DNA of 46,860 nucleotides from Lapidilactobacillus luobeiensis (GTDB lineage Bacteria > Bacillota > Bacilli > Lactobacillales > Lactobacillaceae): assembly GCF_024345205.1 (NCBI RefSeq), contig NZ_BROC01000023.1, forward strand, positions 1 to 46,860. The letters run 5' to 3'. Made by a program: the position numbers and the translations under genes. Under the pieces are notes generated by a model, which ran no database searches, was not told where the DNA came from, and saw only the letters and a list, made by a program, of their open reading frames with translations. Below, piece after piece: positions 43,603 through 46,860 of this stretch (its first letter is position 1; each line of letters opens with the position of its first letter).

Positions 43603-44442
43603 CTAAATAGATGGAAACTCGATCATGCTCAAATCACGTTGCCACTCCGCTAGAAAATTAGACTCCCGCCATTCATTCAAACGGCGTAAGCCATAACCAA
43701 CCGGCGCGTGAAAATAAGTGGTTCCGGCGATCGTGACCGGTCGCTGACGCGTATGCAAATGCCCAAAGGCTACGCGCTCGACCTGATATTGCTGCAAAAG
43801 CTGGCCCAATGCCTGACTTCCTAATAGACCATTGATATTTTGCCAGCGTGGATGATCTAATTGATCAAAAATAAAATCACGCCGTGGTACAAAATGAGTT
43901 ATAAATAAAATCTCATCACCACGCTCCCGCGCTATTTTTAAATCTAGCTCCACTTGCTGTAACACCCGTGCCATTCGTTCCTGATCAGATAGCGGCATGG
44001 CGATCCGACGGTCGATCCAATACGTGTTTTTCCATTGCTGAAAATCGGCAGCCGTGCGAGCAGTGGCCAACGAATCGGCCAAAGAGTAGTCATACCAGCC
44101 ATTATTCCCCACCAAACTCACCTTTGTTCCCGGCAAATGGATCACGCGATGATGCAAATAATGCGGCCCCAACAATTCTGGTTGCTCCAGTTGATCATAC
44201 GTGACCCCCCGCAACATATCATGATTGCCCGCCACAAAATAAACCCGCATCGATCGTCCCAAGGCTCGTTGAAGCCGCTCTACATAAGCAAATGTTTGTT
44301 CAAAATCATTGAACAGATCACCGGTCAATAAATAATGATCCACACCCGCCTCTTGTAAAAACTCGGCCTGTCGCGGAATCAACTCCATCAGATCCTGCCG
44401 ATTGATATCCAAATGTTCATCACTGGAAATAGCTAGCTTCAT
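43603..44442 (-). CDS. Metallophosphoesterase
   Basis: A 279-residue calcineurin-like phosphoesterase. The metal-binding motifs appear in order: SSDEH near 6-10 (D-x-H), TGDLFND near 41 (GD), VAGNHD near 70 (GNH[D/E]), ITHFVPR near 180, and FGHLHTRQ near 226 (GHxH). The chain LEQPELLGPHYLHHRVIHLPGT is typical of a small lactobacillar group of unknown substrate. The start is the ATG at 44442, five bases after AGGAGG; the frame extends upstream without a site. It stands alone next to the CRISPR array and no functional link is implied. Confidence 0.92.
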   Translation of the reverse strand: MKLAISSDEHLDINRQDLMELIPRQAEFLQEAGVDHYLLTGDLFNDFEQTFAYVERLQRALGRSMRVYFVAGNHDMLRGVTYDQLEQPELLGPHYLHHRVIHLPGTKVSLVGNNGWYDYSLADSLATARTAADFQQWKNTYWIDRRIAMPLSDQERMARVLQQVELDLKIARERGDEILFITHFVPRRDFIFDQLDHPRWQNINGLLGSQALGQLLQQYQVERVAFGHLHTRQRPVTIAGTTYFHAPVGYGLRRLNEWRESNFLAEWQRDLSMIEFPSI

Positions 44443-44729
44443 TGGTGCCTCCTGGGGTAGGTTATTAGTTTTCCAATCGCAATAGAATAGCATGAAACAA
44501 CGTCTGCTGCCTATACAAAACCATTTGTTGTCTTTTCCAAAATTTTACTAGAGGGCCAACTGCGCAACAGGTTCACTGACAATAAAAGATTTTAATATAG
44601 TGATAAAAGGCAATATCAACTGACGTTTCTGTTTGCCTTGTTCAACTGATAGCGCACCTTACTATTCGAGCTTCACTTGGTATAGTATGACTAAGTATTA
44701 GCAGCCTTTCTAATTTTGATTACTTTCGT

Positions 44730-46733
44730 ATTTTAGTCCACGTACTTAGGTACGACAGGTGAGCGGCATGGTGTGGGATTATATGGGCAAACATTTCAAT
44801 CCGCATTTTTCATGTGAGGTACGACCTCAACGACTTGGGAGAAGGTGTGTTCTGTTATTTCAATCCAAGCACCTCATACGAGGTACGACCTTGATTAATC
44901 GTAGCTTCTTCATCTAGACCCGATTTCAATCCACGTACCTCATACGAGGTACGACAAACAAGTCTCGAACATTGGCGGTACGTCAATATTTCAATCCACG
45001 TACCTCATACGAGGTACGACCGATTTCTGCCTCAGCATCAAACCCAGAAACTATTTCAATCCACGTACCTCATACGAGGTACGACATCTTTCTCATACGT
45101 ACAATATTTTGTTCGCTATTTCAATCCACGTACCTCATACGAGGTACGACTACTGACCACGTCCTGACAATTCCACGGTTTGAATTTCAATCCACGTACC
45201 TCATACGAGGTACGACTTTATGCCCCGACAAAACGGCAGTCTAGACTTTAAATTTCAATCCACGTACCTCATACGAGGTACGACATTTCAGCGGCCAGTA
45301 AAGGACTAAGACGCATTATTTCAATCCACGTACCTCATACGAGGTACGACACGCTATTGCCAAAGAAAAATCGTTGGGTTGTCGATTTCAATCCACGTAC
45401 CTCATACGAGGTACGACGGGCTGGTCGAGCCGTAACGCATAATGATTTCTCATTTCAATCCACGTACCTCATACGAGGTACGACGATTGCAGGCGTGTTT
45501 TGCGTAAAGATTGCCTATTTCAATCCACGTACCTCATACGAGGTACGACGTGTAAAACAGCCTTCTCCCATGCTTCCATGGTTATTTCAATCCACGTACC
45601 TCATACGAGGTACGACTAATCAGGTCAAGAAAATTATCAAGTTAGCGCATTTCAATCCACGTACCTCATACGAGGTACGACGTTTTTTCCGAGGACGAGG
45701 CCGACTATTCGGTATTTCAATCCACGTACCTCATACGAGGTACGACTTAATAACGTTGGTGGCTTTGCCGTCACGAATCATTTCAATCCACGTACCTCAT
45801 ACGAGGTACGACCGTTGTCCTAAAGACAGTTCGTCATCCCCGCTTATTTCAATCCACGTACCTCATACGAGGTACGACCAAGCCCTAGACTGGACTTGCC
45901 CCGATCTGCTCATTTCAATCCACGTACCTCATACGAGATACGACAGGTCTTTTCACGAGTGACTAAACCGCTGCGCATTTCAATCCACGTACCTCATACG
46001 AGGTACGACCTTGAAGGTGTTGATGAAACGAGCATTGGCTACATTTCAATCCACGTACCTCATACGAGGTACGACGTGACCTAATTGATCAAGCCCACGC
46101 ACGGCTGATTTCAATCCACGTACCTCATACGAGGTACGACATAACTACCAACGCCAATTTTGTAATTATTTGATTTCAATCCACGTACCTCATACGAGGT
46201 ACGACTCAACATCAGGACTAAGTGCAACTGACTTGACCATTTCAATCCACGTACCTCATACGAGGTACGACATCTGTTTTTGATTTTATTAGTTATTTCT
46301 TAATATTTCAATCCACGTACCTCATACGAGGTACGACAGATGGATCCCTTGAGGCTAGCCAAGATCCCGAATTTCAATCCACGTACCTCATACGAGGTAC
46401 GACAAGGTAAAGCCAATGCCTGAGTTTAGTATGGAAATTTCAATCCACGTACCTCATACGAGGTACGACTGTGCACATTTTGTGCACATCATAATTCGCT
46501 AAATTTCAATCCACGTACCTCATACGAGGTACGACTTGGCGGCTTTATAGGGAGGCGACAGATATGCCTATTTCAATCCACGTACCTCATACGAGGTACG
46601 ACAAAAATGTTGACGTTCAATTAAAAGCTGTTTTATTTCAATCCACGTACCTCATACGAGGTACGACGCTGACCGTAATGTTGGACGTTAACCCGAACCT
46701 ATTTCAATCCACGTACCTCATACGAGGTACGAC
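44730..46733 (-). CRISPR. Type I-C CRISPR array, 31 repeats, 30 spacers
   Basis: Repeats of 33 bp. On the minus strand they start GTCGTACCTCGTATGAGG and end TACGTGGATTGAAAT, with an internal hairpin GTACCTC/GAGGTAC. The 3' end GTGGATTGAAA(T/C) is the type I-C signature. Of 31 units, 27 are identical. One (45912-45944) has a single change. Three at the left end are degenerate: 44730-44756 (27 nt, loop deletion), 44793-44825 and 44857-44889. Spacers are 31-36 nt, mostly 32-34, with no duplicates seen. Degeneracy at the left end and the repeat orientation place the leader at the right, so transcription is leftward. No cas genes are in the window; they would be expected beyond 46860. Confidence 0.98.
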
Positions 46734-46860
46734 TGGCCTGATTTTTTGGACCAGATCAGACTTAGTGTAAAGTTTTACTCGGGAGGTCAATGTCAAAGAA
46801 TAAATTATTTAAAGATAAAGTTGACAAAAGAAGACCGCAGCCCTCTAATTGAGTTACCAA
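46734..46860 (-). promoter_or_regulatory. Probable CRISPR leader region (partial)
   Basis: 127 bp beyond the last repeat, AT-rich. On the minus strand TTGACC followed 15 bp later by TACACT could promote array transcription. The leader is expected here from repeat orientation and array decay, but its sequence cannot be confirmed without the cas genes or a related strain. Confidence 0.55.

Noticed and set aside
44972-46770. Frames across the CRISPR array repeating NPRTSYEVR, QSTYLIRGTT and SIHVPHTRYD
   Set aside because: These are translations of the same repeat in three frames; they are not genes.
46790-46852. 20-codon frame with GGGAGG before its ATG in the presumed CRISPR leader
   Set aside because: Very short, lysine-rich, spacing only three bases, and placed in the leader; coincidence is more likely.

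Overview
The window looks like chromosomal DNA of a lactic acid bacterium of the family Lactobacillaceae. The evidence is strong AGGAGG-type ribosome binding sites, frequent GTG and TTG starts, sigma-A promoters with 17-bp spacers, and the gene set: PurB/PurK, CspA, an ECF S component, NagA/NagB/NagR, Tex/SprT, PncB/NadE, dTDP-rhamnose genes, a TagD-type cytidylyltransferase and a GH25 lysozyme. I cannot fix the genus by eye. Most of the window is core metabolism, with three accessory blocks: families of hairpin repeats (1-15000), a cell-surface polysaccharide locus (20853-34475) and a type I-C CRISPR array (44730-46733).

Layout. 1-8757: purine genes purB and purK (the PurK copy has lost metal-binding residues), three tandem hairpin repeats, a GNAT/glucosaminidase/xpt run, cspA, a lipoprotein, an ECF S component behind a structured leader, and nagB with a NagR-type operator. 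8837-15000: a block holding a promoter, a strongly folded leader and a 35-residue membrane peptide, tRNA-Leu, a small unknown gene, sprT, tex and another unknown gene. It is bounded on both sides by inverted copies of a multi-hairpin unit. 15159-20549: a P-type cation ATPase under a yybP-ykoY (Mn2+) riboswitch, then the NAD salvage pair pncB-nadE.

20853-34475: the minus strand carries rfbA-rfbC-tagD-glycerophosphotransferase-flippase-polymerase-glycosyltransferase-rfbB-rfbD. An acyltransferase, two glycosyltransferases and a sugar epimerase run divergently on the plus strand. Together they predict a Wzx/Wzy-type rhamnose-containing surface polysaccharide with glycerol-phosphate and possibly acyl decoration. 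34622-41050: a secreted GH25 muramidase with four C-terminal repeats, a membrane protein of unknown role, nagA-nagR, proC and tRNA-Gln/tRNA-Tyr. 41489-46860: an MdoB-like phosphoglycerol transferase, a metallophosphoesterase, and a 31-repeat CRISPR array read on the minus strand, whose cas genes probably lie to the right of the window.

The main regulatory logic is GlcNAc control (NagR sites in the nagB and nagA promoters, with a weaker match at proC), manganese control of the P-type ATPase, and an unrecognised structured leader ahead of the ECF S component. The most unusual content is three families of long palindromic intergenic repeats (called A, B and C here). Their stems differ between copies but stay complementary, and G.U wobbles fall on one strand, which points to selection on RNA structure. 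One B element sits inside an A element, and the uninterrupted A site is also present.
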